Assembly (NCBI GenBank): GCA_937949945.1
Contig: CALFEQ010000168.1
Location: 1 to 37,862 of the forward strand
Origin: an uncultured Myxococcales bacterium
GTDB taxonomy: Bacteria > Myxococcota_A > Polyangia > Polyangiales > Polyangiaceae
Reading direction: 5' to 3'
DNA length: 37,862 nucleotides
The position numbers and the translations under genes were made by a program. This document shows, one piece after another, positions 1 to 7,267 of the stretch (position 1 is the first letter of the stretch; the number at the start of each line of letters is the position of its first letter). The notes beneath the pieces are model-generated. The model ran no database searches, had not been told where the DNA came from, and was given only the letters and a program-made list of their open reading frames with translations.

Positions 1-28
1 CCGGGCACCTAAGTATGCGAAACTACAG

Positions 29-80
29 TGCGAAGGGCGGGACTTGAACCCGCACAGGAGTTACCCCACTGGAACCTGAA
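29..80 (-). other. Attachment site: 3' half of tRNA-Leu (anticodon CAG)
   Basis: Read on the minus strand, this is a tRNA from the anticodon loop onward: TTCAGGT (anticodon CAG, Leu), the 3' anticodon stem TCCAG, a long variable arm, T-arm GCGGG-TTCAAGT-CCCGC and acceptor 3' strand CCTTCGC plus A. The 5' half is absent: upstream bases do not pair with the anticodon stem. A tRNA 3' fragment beside a tyrosine integrase is the usual att core. Missing its 5' half, it is attP or the tRNA-lacking junction. Positions 1-28 show no gene. Confidence 0.85.
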
Positions 81-1269
81 CCCGGGAGGGCTCGTCGTCG
101 GTGCCGGTTTGACCCGTGTTTCCCGAGGTCTCGTCGTCGCCAGAACCCGCCGAGGCCCGCCGGGAACCGCTCTCGGGGGCGGTTTCGGGGGCACTGCCCC
201 CGTTCGCAACGAAGGCCGCGGCGAGCACCTTGCGCGCCTCCTCGCGGTTGCCTTCGAGGTACTTGTTCGTGGTGGTCAGGTGCTTGTGGCCCATGAGGTA
301 TGCGACTCCGATCAGGTTCGGGGTCTTCGCGAGCTTGTGCCGCGCAAAGGCGTGTCGAAGGTCGTAGGGGACGAAGTCGGCGGCCTTCTCAGGAGGCAGC
401 GCCTTCTCGGCCGCGCGCTTGGCGTAGTCCCGCAGATCGTGTCGACCGAAGATGGGGCCGACGTCCGGCGCGATCTCGTCGAGCAGCGCGGCCGCGCGGG
501 CGTCGAGGTCGATGGTGCGTCCGTACCGAGCCTTGTCAATCTCGTCGCGGATGCGCAGCTCGCGCGACCCGCGGCGATAGTCCTCCGGGCAACGGATGCC
601 GCGAAGGGTCTCGGGCCGGAGCGAGGTCAGGTACATGAGCTCGAAGAACGCGCGGACGCGGAACCGATGCCCGCGGACGGTGCGCGTGCTCCACTCCGGA
701 AGCGCGGCGAGGAAAGCCTCGACCTCCGCCTCCGTCAGCTTCGCGCCCTTGCCTCGCTTCGCCGACCGCTTGCCGGTGGCCTTCTTCGGGAGCTTGGGGA
801 AGTCGGGGACGCGGTCGAGGTAGTGCTTCTCGTGACACCACTCGAGGAACGAACGGAGGGCCCCGCGTTCCTTCTGGACCGTCTTGCGGGTCACGGAGCG
901 GAGTCGGACGCGCGAGTAGTCGGCGATCGACTCGCTCGTGATCTTGTCGAGCCGGCCAAAGAACGGGATGAACGTGGCGCGCGCATACCCGAGGTAGGTC
1001 GCGGCCGTCGTCGCGTCGTGGTCGTCCTCGAACGCCTCGATCCAGTTGGCGATGAGCTCGTCGAGCGGCGTCGTCGCTACGCGTCGCGCCGCGACGGGCT
1101 TGCGGCGACCGGATACAGTCTCGGCATAGATCCGCGCGGCCCGCTGCGCAGCTTCTGAAGGATCTCTCGACTCCGTGGTGATTTCGTAGCGCTCACCCTC
1201 GTGACGGAATCGGACGTGTGCGATGCCGCCTCGCCATCGGAGCTTCCAGCCTTCTGCTGTTCGACCCAT
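61..1269 (-). CDS. int: Tyrosine integrase/recombinase
   Basis: Site-specific recombinase of 402 aa expected to insert and excise the element at the adjacent tRNA-Leu site. The N-terminal part (about 8-60) resembles an arm-binding region, 70-150 a core-binding SAM-like domain, and 180-345 the catalytic domain. Visible catalytic residues are Arg218 (SLRPETLRG), Lys246, Arg305 in YDLRH, His328 in GHKH and the nucleophile Tyr337 in TTNKYL. The first His of HxxR is Tyr, a common variant. The start was chosen for an AAGGAG site 8 bases before ATG; an earlier in-frame start would only add residues read from the neighbouring gene. The last codons and stop lie inside the tRNA fragment, so recombination preserves the C-terminus. 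After about residue 350 the tail is disordered, rich in Ser/Gly. Confidence 0.93.
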   Translation of the reverse strand: MGRTAEGWKLRWRGGIAHVRFRHEGERYEITTESRDPSEAAQRAARIYAETVSGRRKPVAARRVATTPLDELIANWIEAFEDDHDATTAATYLGYARATFIPFFGRLDKITSESIADYSRVRLRSVTRKTVQKERGALRSFLEWCHEKHYLDRVPDFPKLPKKATGKRSAKRGKGAKLTEAEVEAFLAALPEWSTRTVRGHRFRVRAFFELMYLTSLRPETLRGIRCPEDYRRGSRELRIRDEIDKARYGRTIDLDARAAALLDEIAPDVGPIFGRHDLRDYAKRAAEKALPPEKAADFVPYDLRHAFARHKLAKTPNLIGVAYLMGHKHLTTTNKYLEGNREEARKVLAAAFVANGGSAPETAPESGSRRASAGSGDDETSGNTGQTGTDDEPSRVQVPVG

Positions 1270-1418
1270 CGATCCAACTCCTTCACGTCGTACAGGACTC
1301 GGCGGCCCACCTTGATCGCGTGCTGCCGTATGTCGGGCTCGATCTTCTCTTCGAACGTCGTAAGCCCGACGCCGAGGTACTTCGCAGACGCCTCGCGCGA
1401 GAGGAGGCGGGGATTCAT
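1077..1418 (-). CDS. Excisionase-like MerR/AlpA-type HTH protein
   Basis: A 113-aa protein whose first 55 residues form a helix-turn-helix of the excisionase/AlpA type: SREASAKYLGVGLTTFEEKI, then a conserved R-V-L-Y-D-V-KELDRWV segment. Such proteins bend att DNA and steer the integrase towards excision, or activate int. It lies just upstream of int and overlaps its 5' end by 193 bases in another frame, so its last 60 residues (Ser/Arg-rich) share DNA with the integrase start. The start ATG overlaps the stop of the preceding gene (TGATG), which suggests coupling. Xis-like identity is inferred from fold and position. Confidence 0.72.
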   Translation of the reverse strand: MNPRLLSREASAKYLGVGLTTFEEKIEPDIRQHAIKVGRRVLYDVKELDRWVEQQKAGSSDGEAASHTSDSVTRVSATKSPRSREILQKLRSGPRGSMPRLYPVAASPSRRDA

Positions 1419-1609
1419 CACTGCACCCCCGCCGGCGCCGCCACGAGGAACCCACCGCTCTCATCCGCGATCGACGGCAGCTCGCGCGCGAGGAGCTCCT
1501 TCTGCATCTCCGCGACCTGCGCTTCGAACACCCAGAGCAGGCCGGGCGCCGACAGGACGCAGACCACCGCTCGCAGCGTGGACGTGGACACGTGGCTGTA
1601 TCGACTCAC
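1418..1609 (-). CDS. Small hypothetical protein (63 aa)
   Basis: GTG-initiated small gene with a strong GGAGG site 7 bases upstream. The start overlaps the stop of the preceding gene (GTGA) and the stop overlaps the start of the Xis-like gene (TGATG). It has a short N-terminal hydrophobic stretch (TLRAVVCVLSAPGLLWVF) followed by an amphipathic helix (EAQVAEMQKELLARELP), so it might touch the membrane. No family recognised. Confidence rests on gene coupling and ribosome site, not on similarity. Confidence 0.6.
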   Translation of the reverse strand: MSRYSHVSTSTLRAVVCVLSAPGLLWVFEAQVAEMQKELLARELPSIADESGGFLVAAPAGVQ

Positions 1610-2058
1610 GATGCACCTCCGAGGATGGCGAGAAGTTCTCCGCGCGCGCCATCGGCGTACGCCTCTCGCATGCGCGCCAGCGTGCCGATGGCGGCGTCGA
1701 GGCTGTCGACGCGGACGACGCCGCGGCGCCAGGCAGAGAGCGTCAGGCGCCCGCACCAGACGACCGGCTTGTTCCAGAGGAGCGCCCGCGCGATCTCGCT
1801 GTACGTCTCCCGCCCGCGCCCCTCGGGGTCTACCAGGAGGACGACGTCAGCGGCGCGCAGGTCCGCATCGTTCATCTCGGCGAAGGCGCGAAGCTCGTCG
1901 ATGGTGTAGCGCGAGAAGTCCTCGGAGCCCTCAGCCGCCGCAAGGTCGAGCCAGCGCGCGGTCAACTCGGCGCCGATCGCGGCGAGGCGACCGGGGAGGC
2001 GACGGCGGAGCTCCGGGCCAGACGAGAAGGGGCCGGCGACGTAGACGGAGAAGGTCAC
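1606..2058 (-). CDS. Nucleoside 2-deoxyribosyltransferase-like protein
   Basis: A 150-aa protein with a Rossmann-like start VYVAGPFSSG and a later L-R-A-A-D-V-V-L-L-V-D-P-E-G-R-G-R-E-T segment, the layout of the nucleoside 2-deoxyribosyltransferase/YtoQ superfamily. Those enzymes transfer or hydrolyse the base-deoxyribose bond, and phage versions are thought to act in nucleotide salvage or NAD-like metabolism. GTG start preceded by GGGAGG. Its stop overlaps the next start. The substrate cannot be deduced, and placement beside int is unusual for a salvage enzyme. Confidence 0.65.
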   Translation of the reverse strand: MTFSVYVAGPFSSGPELRRRLPGRLAAIGAELTARWLDLAAAEGSEDFSRYTIDELRAFAEMNDADLRAADVVLLVDPEGRGRETYSEIARALLWNKPVVWCGRLTLSAWRRGVVRVDSLDAAIGTLARMREAYADGARGELLAILGGAS

Positions 2059-2107
2059 CGCGCACCTCCCATCCTTTCGATCACGTCTCCCTGTCGAAAC
2101 GCCACCA

Positions 2108-2908
2108 TTACTCCTCCTCCGTCGTGTCGAACCCTCGGCTCTTCTCCCGCCGCTTCAACATGTTCCAGACCGCCTCACGTACGCGCTCGTCGGCGCGCTC
2201 GCCGCGAGCGAAGAACGACACGCGCTCCGGCGGCTCGTCAGCCTCGCGCGGCACCTCTGCCACCGGCTCGCGCTCGATCTCTCGTCGTCGCGATCTGCTC
2301 GGCGTGCGGCGCTGCCGGCGGAAGTCGGTGGCGTCCGTGTACTCGCGGAGCATCGACTCGACGACGAAGTGACGGCGCCTCGATCGCGACCTCACCTTCG
2401 CCATCGCCCCCTCCTCGATCTGCCGGACGCGCTCCCGCGTCATGTTCATCGCGAGCCCGACGTCCTCCAGCGACGCGCCGCCGAGGTCGGCGATGTCGAG
2501 CGCGCAGGAGCGATCAGGGTCGATCTCGTCCGGCTCCTTGTCGGGGTGGTTCAGCTTGATGGAGCCGGTGATGGGATCGACGTCGAGGTAGAGCGAATAG
2601 GGGCAGCTCACCCACGGGCAAGGCCGCGGGACGCTGGCGCAGTCGCCACGCGTCTTCGGTCGCTCCGCCTCGAACTCATGGACGAGCTGGAGATGCACCC
2701 GCCGCCCGGCGCGCCGCTCCGCCTCGAGGTCGTGGACGGTGATGACGCGCGGGGGGGCTCCGAGGACTATCGACGCGCGGGTTCTGCTGCTGTTCTCTCG
2801 GCACGCCGAGCACGTCCGCAGGGGCCATCCGCGCGCGCCGACGAACTCGGCTGCGGGCCGCTGCTGCTTGCAGTCGGTGCAGACCTGGAGCGCCTCTGCC
2901 ACGCTCAC
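2108..2908 (-). CDS. Sigma-70 region 4-like DNA-binding protein with zinc motif
   Basis: A 266-aa protein. Near the N-terminus two CxxC pairs (CTDCKQQRP and LRTCSACRE) look like a zinc knuckle, and two further Cys lie in CPWVSCPY. The middle holds a sigma-70 region-4-like helix-turn-helix: SLEDVGLAMNMTRERVRQIE followed by EGAMAKVRSR. The C-terminal third is Arg/Glu-rich. It could redirect host RNA polymerase or act as a stand-alone regulator of late genes; no region 2 is seen, so it is not a full sigma factor. GTG start with GGGAGGG upstream, overlapping the preceding 19-codon gene (GTGA). A longer in-frame extension lacks a good ribosome site. Confidence 0.65.
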   Translation of the reverse strand: MSVAEALQVCTDCKQQRPAAEFVGARGWPLRTCSACRENSSRTRASIVLGAPPRVITVHDLEAERRAGRRVHLQLVHEFEAERPKTRGDCASVPRPCPWVSCPYSLYLDVDPITGSIKLNHPDKEPDEIDPDRSCALDIADLGGASLEDVGLAMNMTRERVRQIEEGAMAKVRSRSRRRHFVVESMLREYTDATDFRRQRRTPSRSRRREIEREPVAEVPREADEPPERVSFFARGERADERVREAVWNMLKRREKSRGFDTTEEE

Positions 2909-2964
2909 CGGCCCTCCCTCATCGCCAACTCGGCGTTGATCTCCTCGAGCCGCTCGACGCTCAT
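2905..2964 (-). CDS. Tiny coupled gene (19 aa)
   Basis: A 19-codon frame (MSVERLEEINAELAMREGR) with a GGGAGG site before ATG. Its start overlaps the stop of the LexA-type gene (ATGA) and its stop overlaps the GTG start of the sigma-like gene (GTGA). The double coupling argues that it is translated, either as a real microprotein or only to hand ribosomes on. The peptide is a single charged amphipathic helix. No homology known. Confidence 0.45.
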   Translation of the reverse strand: MSVERLEEINAELAMREGR

Positions 2965-3539
2965 CCAACCTCCCTTCGGCACCGATCACATAGGTGCACC
3001 GCCTTGCGGATCGGTCTCGGCTCGACGACGCGAGCCTGCGTCGACGGGATGAGCACCCGGAGCCCGCGCCGCTCGCCGGCATCGCGCCGCAGGTAGCCCT
3101 TCCGCTCGAGGCCCTTCAGATGGTCGACGACGACGGCCTTCGAGCTCGTGCCCAACTCCGCACAAAGTTCAGAGAGGGACGGAGGCCAGCCTCGAGCGTC
3201 GATCCACTGCTCGATGCTGCGCAGTACGTCGAGCTGCCGGAGCGTGAGCGGCAGCGCTGAGTCGATGTGCATGTAGGAGCTATTTGGCGTCGGGTTTTCA
3301 GCCTCCGCCCGCTCGGCGTTCAGTGTCGGCTCGTGCGGCGTGGCCAGTGTCTGCAACCGCTGCGCACTGGACGTCTGCGACGGGCGCACGAACTCGCCAC
3401 TCTTTGCAGACTGCAAGATCGTACGGGGCGGACGAACGTCGCCGCGTTGCGACGCATGAGCTCGCGCCGCAACCTCCGAGGCAGCCGACGCCGCATCGAC
3501 AACCGACGTCGCGAGACTACGAACCCCCGAGCGAACCAT
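2961..3539 (-). CDS. LexA-type winged-helix DNA-binding protein without protease domain
   Basis: A 192-aa protein. Residues from about 98 on match the LexA DNA-binding domain: LTLRQLDVLRSIEQWIDARG, W-P-P-S-L-S-E-L, then VVDHLKGLERKGYLRR and GLRVL. No Ser/Lys protease domain follows; instead there is a short tail with CDRCRREVG. The first 90 residues are low-complexity. It may compete at LexA-like sites or sense nothing itself. Start chosen at the ATG with GGAGGAG 8 bases upstream; an internal ATG at 3270 has no ribosome site. Its stop overlaps the next start. Confidence 0.75.
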   Translation of the reverse strand: MVRSGVRSLATSVVDAASAASEVAARAHASQRGDVRPPRTILQSAKSGEFVRPSQTSSAQRLQTLATPHEPTLNAERAEAENPTPNSSYMHIDSALPLTLRQLDVLRSIEQWIDARGWPPSLSELCAELGTSSKAVVVDHLKGLERKGYLRRDAGERRGLRVLIPSTQARVVEPRPIRKAVHLCDRCRREVG

Positions 3540-3582
3540 GACCCACTCTCCTCCCAGCGAAGACGAACAGCGCGACGCGCGA

Positions 3583-3930
3583 TCAGCCGACGGCGGCCTC
3601 GGGCTCGTCGGTGGCGGTGACGTCGGGGCCGGACTCGGGCAGAGGGATCGGCGCCGCGGTTGCGCGCCCCGCTGCCTCGATCGCGGCTCGCTCGACCACG
3701 CCCAGCTCGGCTTCCGTCATCCAGTCGATCTCAGGAATGCCAAGAAGCAGTTCGATCGCCTTCCGAAGATGCGACTCCGGCCGGGACCGCATCCGAACCC
3801 ACTCCGATACGGAGGGCTGGCTCACCCCGAGATCGCGAGCCAACTGCGACTGGCTCACGCGTTTCGGGTTCGTCGGGTCAACGGCCCAGCGGAGCGCCTC
3901 GCCAGCCTTCGTAACCGTGGTCGTCCCCAT
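3583..3930 (-). CDS. HTH (XRE/Cro-CI type) repressor, leaderless
   Basis: A 115-aa protein with a phage-type helix-turn-helix at residues 23-55 (RVSQSQLARDLGVSQPSVSE). It heads the leftward operon that ends in int. Its promoter (TTGCGT, 17-base gap, TATAAC) places the -10 box only 8 bases before the ATG and no ribosome site is present, so the mRNA is probably leaderless, as for lambda cI from PRM. The operator GGCATAGCTATAAC covers the -10 box, which suggests autoregulation. The rest of the protein is a Pro/Glu-rich tail with no protease domain. Confidence 0.8.
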   Translation of the reverse strand: MGTTTVTKAGEALRWAVDPTNPKRVSQSQLARDLGVSQPSVSEWVRMRSRPESHLRKAIELLLGIPEIDWMTEAELGVVERAAIEAAGRATAAPIPLPESGPDVTATDEPEAAVG

Positions 3931-3936
3931 CCTGCA

Positions 3937-3993
3937 AAGTTATAGCTATGCCTGGTGAGTCACGCAAGCGGAATCCGTTTATAGGTTTGGCTA
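3937..3993. promoter_or_regulatory. Divergent switch region: leftward promoter and two operators
   Basis: Leftward promoter: -35 TTGCGT at 3962-3967, 17-base spacer, -10 TATAAC at 3939-3944 (minus strand). The 14-base operator GGCATAGCTATAAC (minus strand, 3939-3952) overlaps the -10 box. A related near-palindrome ATAGGTTTGGCTAT at 3981-3994 sits on the rightward gene's start. Both motifs recur at 5603-5653, which points to a shared repressor. The rightward -10 could be TATAGG at 3980-3985, again leaderless, but no good -35 is seen. Confidence 0.75.
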
Positions 3994-4688
3994 TGCCTGC
4001 GCGGCCTAAGATCCTGGGCGTGTCCCAGCTCTCTCCGGCGCAGAACGAACGCCTTCGGCGCGCGATGCTCGCCTACAAGCGCGAGCACTGCGACGACAAC
4101 GTCACGAAGCTCGCTGAGCGGCTCGGGCGGGCGCAGCCGTCGATCTCTGACTTCCTGAATCGAAAGGGCGGGGCTTCATACGAGACCGCGGTGAGGTTCG
4201 CAGCGCTCGTCGGTGACGATGTCACGCGCATCCTTGGCCCCCGAGAGCCACGCGCTGGGGAGGACCTTCCACTCGCGCCCCGTCAGCAGCCATCCGCAGA
4301 GGCGCCCGACCTGACGTACGGCACGTTCCTGCTCAAAGTCGCCGAGCTCCCTGGCCTCAAGAAGTGGCTCGACCACCATCCTGGAGCCGCGACGGTCTCC
4401 GAGGTCTGCCGCGCCATTCAGACCTTCGAGACGACGCCCGGGCTTGCACGAGCATCCGACGGCCAGCCGGTCAACGGCTGGGCGGCCTTCCTCGACGACG
4501 TACGCAACAACCGGCTCACGGCTTCGGAAGAGCCTCAGGAGGGGGCGGCGCGTACGATCTCGGCGATCGAGACGCTGGCGCCGAAGAAGAAGCACAGGGC
4601 TCGTAAGCGACGTGGCGCGCAGCTCGCTCAAGACGACAGCGCCGAGCAGGCGCCCGATGGCGCCGGCGCGAAGGAGGCGTCTGGATGA
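3993..4688 (+). CDS. HTH regulator opposing the repressor
   Basis: A 231-aa protein divergent from the repressor. Residues 15-60 form an XRE-type helix-turn-helix (TKLAERLGRAQPSISDFLNR, then YETAVRFAALVGDD). About 90-170 is a helical region of unknown type and the C-terminal 40 residues are basic (KKKHRARKRRGA). It takes the position of a Cro/CII-like regulator. Start at the second ATG (3993), just downstream of a possible TATAGG -10 box; an ATG at 3948 lies inside the operator and would add 15 residues. The stop overlaps the next start (ATGA). Confidence 0.75.
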   Translation: MPARPKILGVSQLSPAQNERLRRAMLAYKREHCDDNVTKLAERLGRAQPSISDFLNRKGGASYETAVRFAALVGDDVTRILGPREPRAGEDLPLAPRQQPSAEAPDLTYGTFLLKVAELPGLKKWLDHHPGAATVSEVCRAIQTFETTPGLARASDGQPVNGWAAFLDDVRNNRLTASEEPQEGAARTISAIETLAPKKKHRARKRRGAQLAQDDSAEQAPDGAGAKEASG

Positions 4689-5251
4689 CCCGCACGGAGG
4701 TCGTCTGCATCACGTGCGCCGTCTGCGGGCTCGGCACATGCCTCGGGGTCGCTCTGCTGAACGGCGGGGGCACGACGGCGGTCGCAAGCGGCGCGGGACT
4801 CGATGGCGACGTGACGACGAGCGCCGCGGTCGAGGCCCATGCGAGCGACGGCGGAATGGATGCGCCCGCGAGCGAGCCAGCCATCGACGTCTCGATCGCG
4901 CTCTCGGACTCGTCACTGCACATCGGCGTTGCAACGCTGATGACAATCTCCATTCACGTGAGAGACCCCGGGCGCGAGCGCTACGTCTCGATCAAGCCCT
5001 TGCGGGAGTGCGCCTTGGTCGACCTCAAGACGACATGGGAGAAGGGGGGCTTTAGGAACCTCGAGCCGACGGCATCTCTCGAGCACGCGCTCGAGCGTGA
5101 TGTCGTCGTTGTGCCCCGGCATCCGTACGAGAGAACGGTATCCATGGTGGCGCGACGGCGTGGACGCTGCGAGTTCGCAGTCCACGTACGAGACCGACAC
5201 ATCGACGCGGACCCTGGCGTTGTCGCGACGACCACGCTCCGCATCGAGTAG
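4685..5251 (+). CDS. Exported or membrane-anchored hypothetical protein
   Basis: A 188-aa protein coupled by ATGA to the HTH gene. The N-terminus has a short positive start and a hydrophobic segment (VVCITCAVCGLGTCLGVALL), consistent with a signal peptide or anchor, possibly a lipoprotein. A Gly/Ala linker follows and then a beta-rich domain (residues 65-188, for example ATLMTISIHVRDPG and VVVVPRHPYERTVSM) resembling an immunoglobulin-like or copper-resistance-type sandwich. In prophages such lysogenic-operon genes often alter the host surface; that role is inference. Confidence 0.6.
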   Translation: MTRTEVVCITCAVCGLGTCLGVALLNGGGTTAVASGAGLDGDVTTSAAVEAHASDGGMDAPASEPAIDVSIALSDSSLHIGVATLMTISIHVRDPGRERYVSIKPLRECALVDLKTTWEKGGFRNLEPTASLEHALERDVVVVPRHPYERTVSMVARRRGRCEFAVHVRDRHIDADPGVVATTTLRIE

Positions 5252-5258
5252 GCCCGGC

Positions 5259-5549
5259 ACGAATCCGGGGGATCTGACGGATTCGCCGAACTATCACCAT
5301 CTGCGACCGATCGCCAAGACGTTCGGCCTCTCCCAGACGGCGACGCAACTCCGGCTCGCCGAGGTGCTGGGCGACGAGCGCGCGGTCGTCACGGCGAACC
5401 ACGCCAACGTGCTCGTGCGCGGCAGGGGCTGGGGCTCGGTGCCCGTGCTCAGGATCGCGGCCGGCCAAGCGCGGCGCCCAGACGTGGCGAAGGTGACTCT
5501 GCGCGGCGGGATCGACGAGGGCCGCGTGGCGCTGCGGCGCCGCGGCTAG
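5259..5549 (+). pseudogene. 5'-truncated gene remnant
   Basis: An open frame ending at TAG 5547-5549 with G/C-rich third positions typical of real genes here (residues such as LRPIAKTFGLSQTATQLRLA and ANHANVLVRGRGWGSV), but with no usable ATG or ribosome site. Upstream it runs into the 3' end of the exported-protein gene in another frame. It is best read as the 3' part of a gene whose start was lost, ahead of the promoter at 5625. No family recognised. Confidence 0.4.
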
Positions 5550-5599
5550 CGCGCCTAAGACAGCGTTACGACAAGCCTCTCCAGTCACAACGAGGCCGT

Positions 5600-5653
5600 T
5601 CATAGGTACGGCTATCGAATTTTGTTGCGCGGCGCGAGAGGCATAGCTATAAC
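5600..5653 (+). promoter_or_regulatory. Rightward early promoter with repressor operators
   Basis: -35 TTGCGC (5625-5630), 17-base spacer, -10 TATAAC (5648-5653). The 14-base operator GGCATAGCTATAAC at 5640-5653 is identical to the one on the repressor's own promoter. A second near-palindrome ATAGGTACGGCTAT at 5602-5615 resembles the 3981-3994 site. This is the only strong promoter seen before the long same-strand gene chain that runs to 29027. Confidence 0.8.
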
Positions 5654-5696
5654 TAGTCCCGAGGCGAGGCCATGAGGGCCCGCCGGGGAGGCAGGG

Positions 5697-5936
5697 ATGG
5701 GCTACGCAGTCGAGGCATCGGGTTTTTCTGATGGGTTCGTGCGATTCCGCGGCGCGACGGCGCTCTGCGGATCGCTGACGAAGGCGGAGGCCGAGGCGAC
5801 GGCAAAGGGCTACGCCCGCGAGCTGATGGCCGAGAAGGCCGAAGGCGGACGCGTGATCGTCCGCCTCGACGGCGCGGTCATTCGGGATTTGATTTTCCGC
5901 GCGGGCAAGTGGACCCCGGCGCAGGAGGTCGCATGA
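5697..5936 (+). CDS. Hypothetical protein (79 aa), first gene of rightward operon
   Basis: Small alpha/beta protein with ATG preceded by GGGGAGGCAGGG. It includes a helix (LTKAEAEATAKGYARELMAE) and a strand (GRVIVRLDGAVIRDLIFRAG). First gene after the operator-controlled promoter, in the slot where phages often place host-takeover or anti-repressor proteins. No family recognised. Its stop overlaps the next start (ATGA). Confidence 0.65.
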   Translation: MGYAVEASGFSDGFVRFRGATALCGSLTKAEAEATAKGYARELMAEKAEGGRVIVRLDGAVIRDLIFRAGKWTPAQEVA

Positions 5937-6253
5937 CCGCCAGCCGAGTCCTCGCGGTCCGCCGCGAGCTCTCCGCGATGGAGGCCGCAGCCGCGTCGGC
6001 GGTAGACGGTAAGGCCGTCCTCGACGGCCGGTCCTGGTCGGTCGACGCACTCCGCACCGCGATCCGCGCGGTGAAGCGCGACCTCGTCGTCCTCGAGATG
6101 CGCGCGGCGCCCGCTCCGCGCTGCTGCTCGTCGGCGTGCGACCTCTGCTGGCGGGACCAGATCGTCGCGCTCGTCGCCCCGGCGTTCGCCGCCGAGCGCG
6201 GCGAGAACATCAACCTGGCGTCGGCCCTGCCGACCGCCGCGGAGATCGGGTGA
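5933..6253 (+). CDS. Hypothetical Cys-rich protein (106 aa)
   Basis: Coupled by ATGA. Two helical segments (residues 1-55) precede a compact Cys cluster CCSSACDLCW, which may bind zinc or iron-sulfur, and a C-terminal helix. Not recognised. It belongs to a run of short Cys-containing proteins (5933-7267) that share coupling and composition. Confidence 0.6.
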   Translation: MTASRVLAVRRELSAMEAAAASAVDGKAVLDGRSWSVDALRTAIRAVKRDLVVLEMRAAPAPRCCSSACDLCWRDQIVALVAPAFAAERGENINLASALPTAAEIG

Positions 6254-6624
6254 TGGTCGACGAACACGGCGTCAGCCGCGTCGCCCGCCAGTCGGCGCTC
6301 GCGAGGCTCCTCGAGGAGCCGGAGCGCCCGGTGCTCCGTCACTATGCCCCGAAGGGCAAGGCGGTCTGCGGCGGGACTGGCGGGTACGCGTGCCCGCGCG
6401 ACACCGACGGCATCACCTGCGAGGCGTGCCTCGCGTGGATGCGGTCGCGGCGCGAGAGGCACGACCTCGGCCTCCTGCGCCGGCTCGCGGTGCGGCCGCT
6501 CTCTATCCGTAGGGTGGAGCGGCAGGCGCGCCACCGGCTCGTCGGGGCCGGACTAGCGACGGTGGTGGGAGCGAGCTTGGTGATTACAGACGCGGGGCGT
6601 GCCCGCGTGAAGGAGAGCGCGTGA
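6253..6624 (+). CDS. Hypothetical zinc-finger-like protein (123 aa)
   Basis: Start overlaps the previous stop (TGATG). A zinc-ribbon-like cluster CGGTGGYACPRDTDGITCEAC lies around residues 39-58, followed by a basic helical region (MRSRRERHDLGLLRRLAVRP). DNA or RNA binding is plausible from charge and zinc motif. Family unknown. Confidence 0.6.
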   Translation: MVDEHGVSRVARQSALARLLEEPERPVLRHYAPKGKAVCGGTGGYACPRDTDGITCEACLAWMRSRRERHDLGLLRRLAVRPLSIRRVERQARHRLVGAGLATVVGASLVITDAGRARVKESA

Positions 6625-6890
6625 TGGAGACCAACCTGACGACGGCGCGGCGCCTGCCGCGGTGCGGGCGCAACATGGCGGGCCGCGAGGAGGACTGCGG
6701 CCCCTACGTCGCCTACGAGCCGTGCGGGAAGCCGGCGGAGTGGACGATCTCGCCCGACACGGACCGCGAGTGGGTGGCCTGCGAGGAGCACTGCATCGAG
6801 GCGCTGCTCGACGGCTGCGACGCGCAGGGGCCGTGCGGGCACCCGGCGCGCGTTGACGACGACGGCGAGCTGTACGAGGCCCAGCCGTGA
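6624..6890 (+). CDS. Hypothetical Cys/His-rich protein (88 aa)
   Basis: Coupled by TGATG. Contains Cys and His spread as CG...DCG...CGKPAEW, ACEEHC, and CDAQGPCGHP, suggesting one or two structural zinc sites. The W-T-I...W-V-A-C-E-E-H-C layout is often seen in small phage zinc proteins of unknown role. No specific function assigned. Confidence 0.6.
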   Translation: METNLTTARRLPRCGRNMAGREEDCGPYVAYEPCGKPAEWTISPDTDREWVACEEHCIEALLDGCDAQGPCGHPARVDDDGELYEAQP

Positions 6891-7267
6891 GCGCGTTTCC
6901 CAAGCGCTGCACGTGCTGCGGTGTCGAGTACTACCCGGGGGACTGGGTCGCGCTCGCCTTCTGCGGGTACCAGGACGACGGAGCCGGCGGGCGACTGGAG
7001 CTTCGGCACTGCACGTGCGGGAGCACGATCGCGATCCAGGTCACGCCGTCGGGGCTGACGGACATCTTGCGCGGCGACCTCGCCGAGGTCTTCGAGAACG
7101 ACGCGCGCGAGATGGTGGGCTTCCCGCCGCCGTACTGCTGGCCGCCGAAGGAGCGACGCCCAGTCACGTCGGAGGAGAGCGCGGAGTCCGAGCGGCTCTA
7201 CGCGATCGCCGACGAGCTCCGCGGTCGCCGCCCCGCGTCCTCCGCCCCTCCGCTGGAGGCAGCGTGA
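6887..7267 (+). CDS. Hypothetical CxxC protein (126 aa)
   Basis: GTG start overlapping the previous stop (GTGA). Begins FPKRCTCCGVEYYPGDW and later LRHCTCGSTIAIQV, a four-Cys rubredoxin-like zinc or iron knuckle formed by two CxC/CxxC pairs. The C-terminal half is helical and acidic. Unknown function; coupled to the next gene by TGATG. Confidence 0.6.
   Translation: MSAFPKRCTCCGVEYYPGDWVALAFCGYQDDGAGGRLELRHCTCGSTIAIQVTPSGLTDILRGDLAEVFENDAREMVGFPPPYCWPPKERRPVTSEESAESERLYAIADELRGRRPASSAPPLEAA

Noticed and set aside
28..1158. Long plus-strand open frame antisense to int
   Set aside because: Shadow of a high-GC gene; composition is Arg/Ala/Gly-rich without domains, while int has all catalytic motifs.
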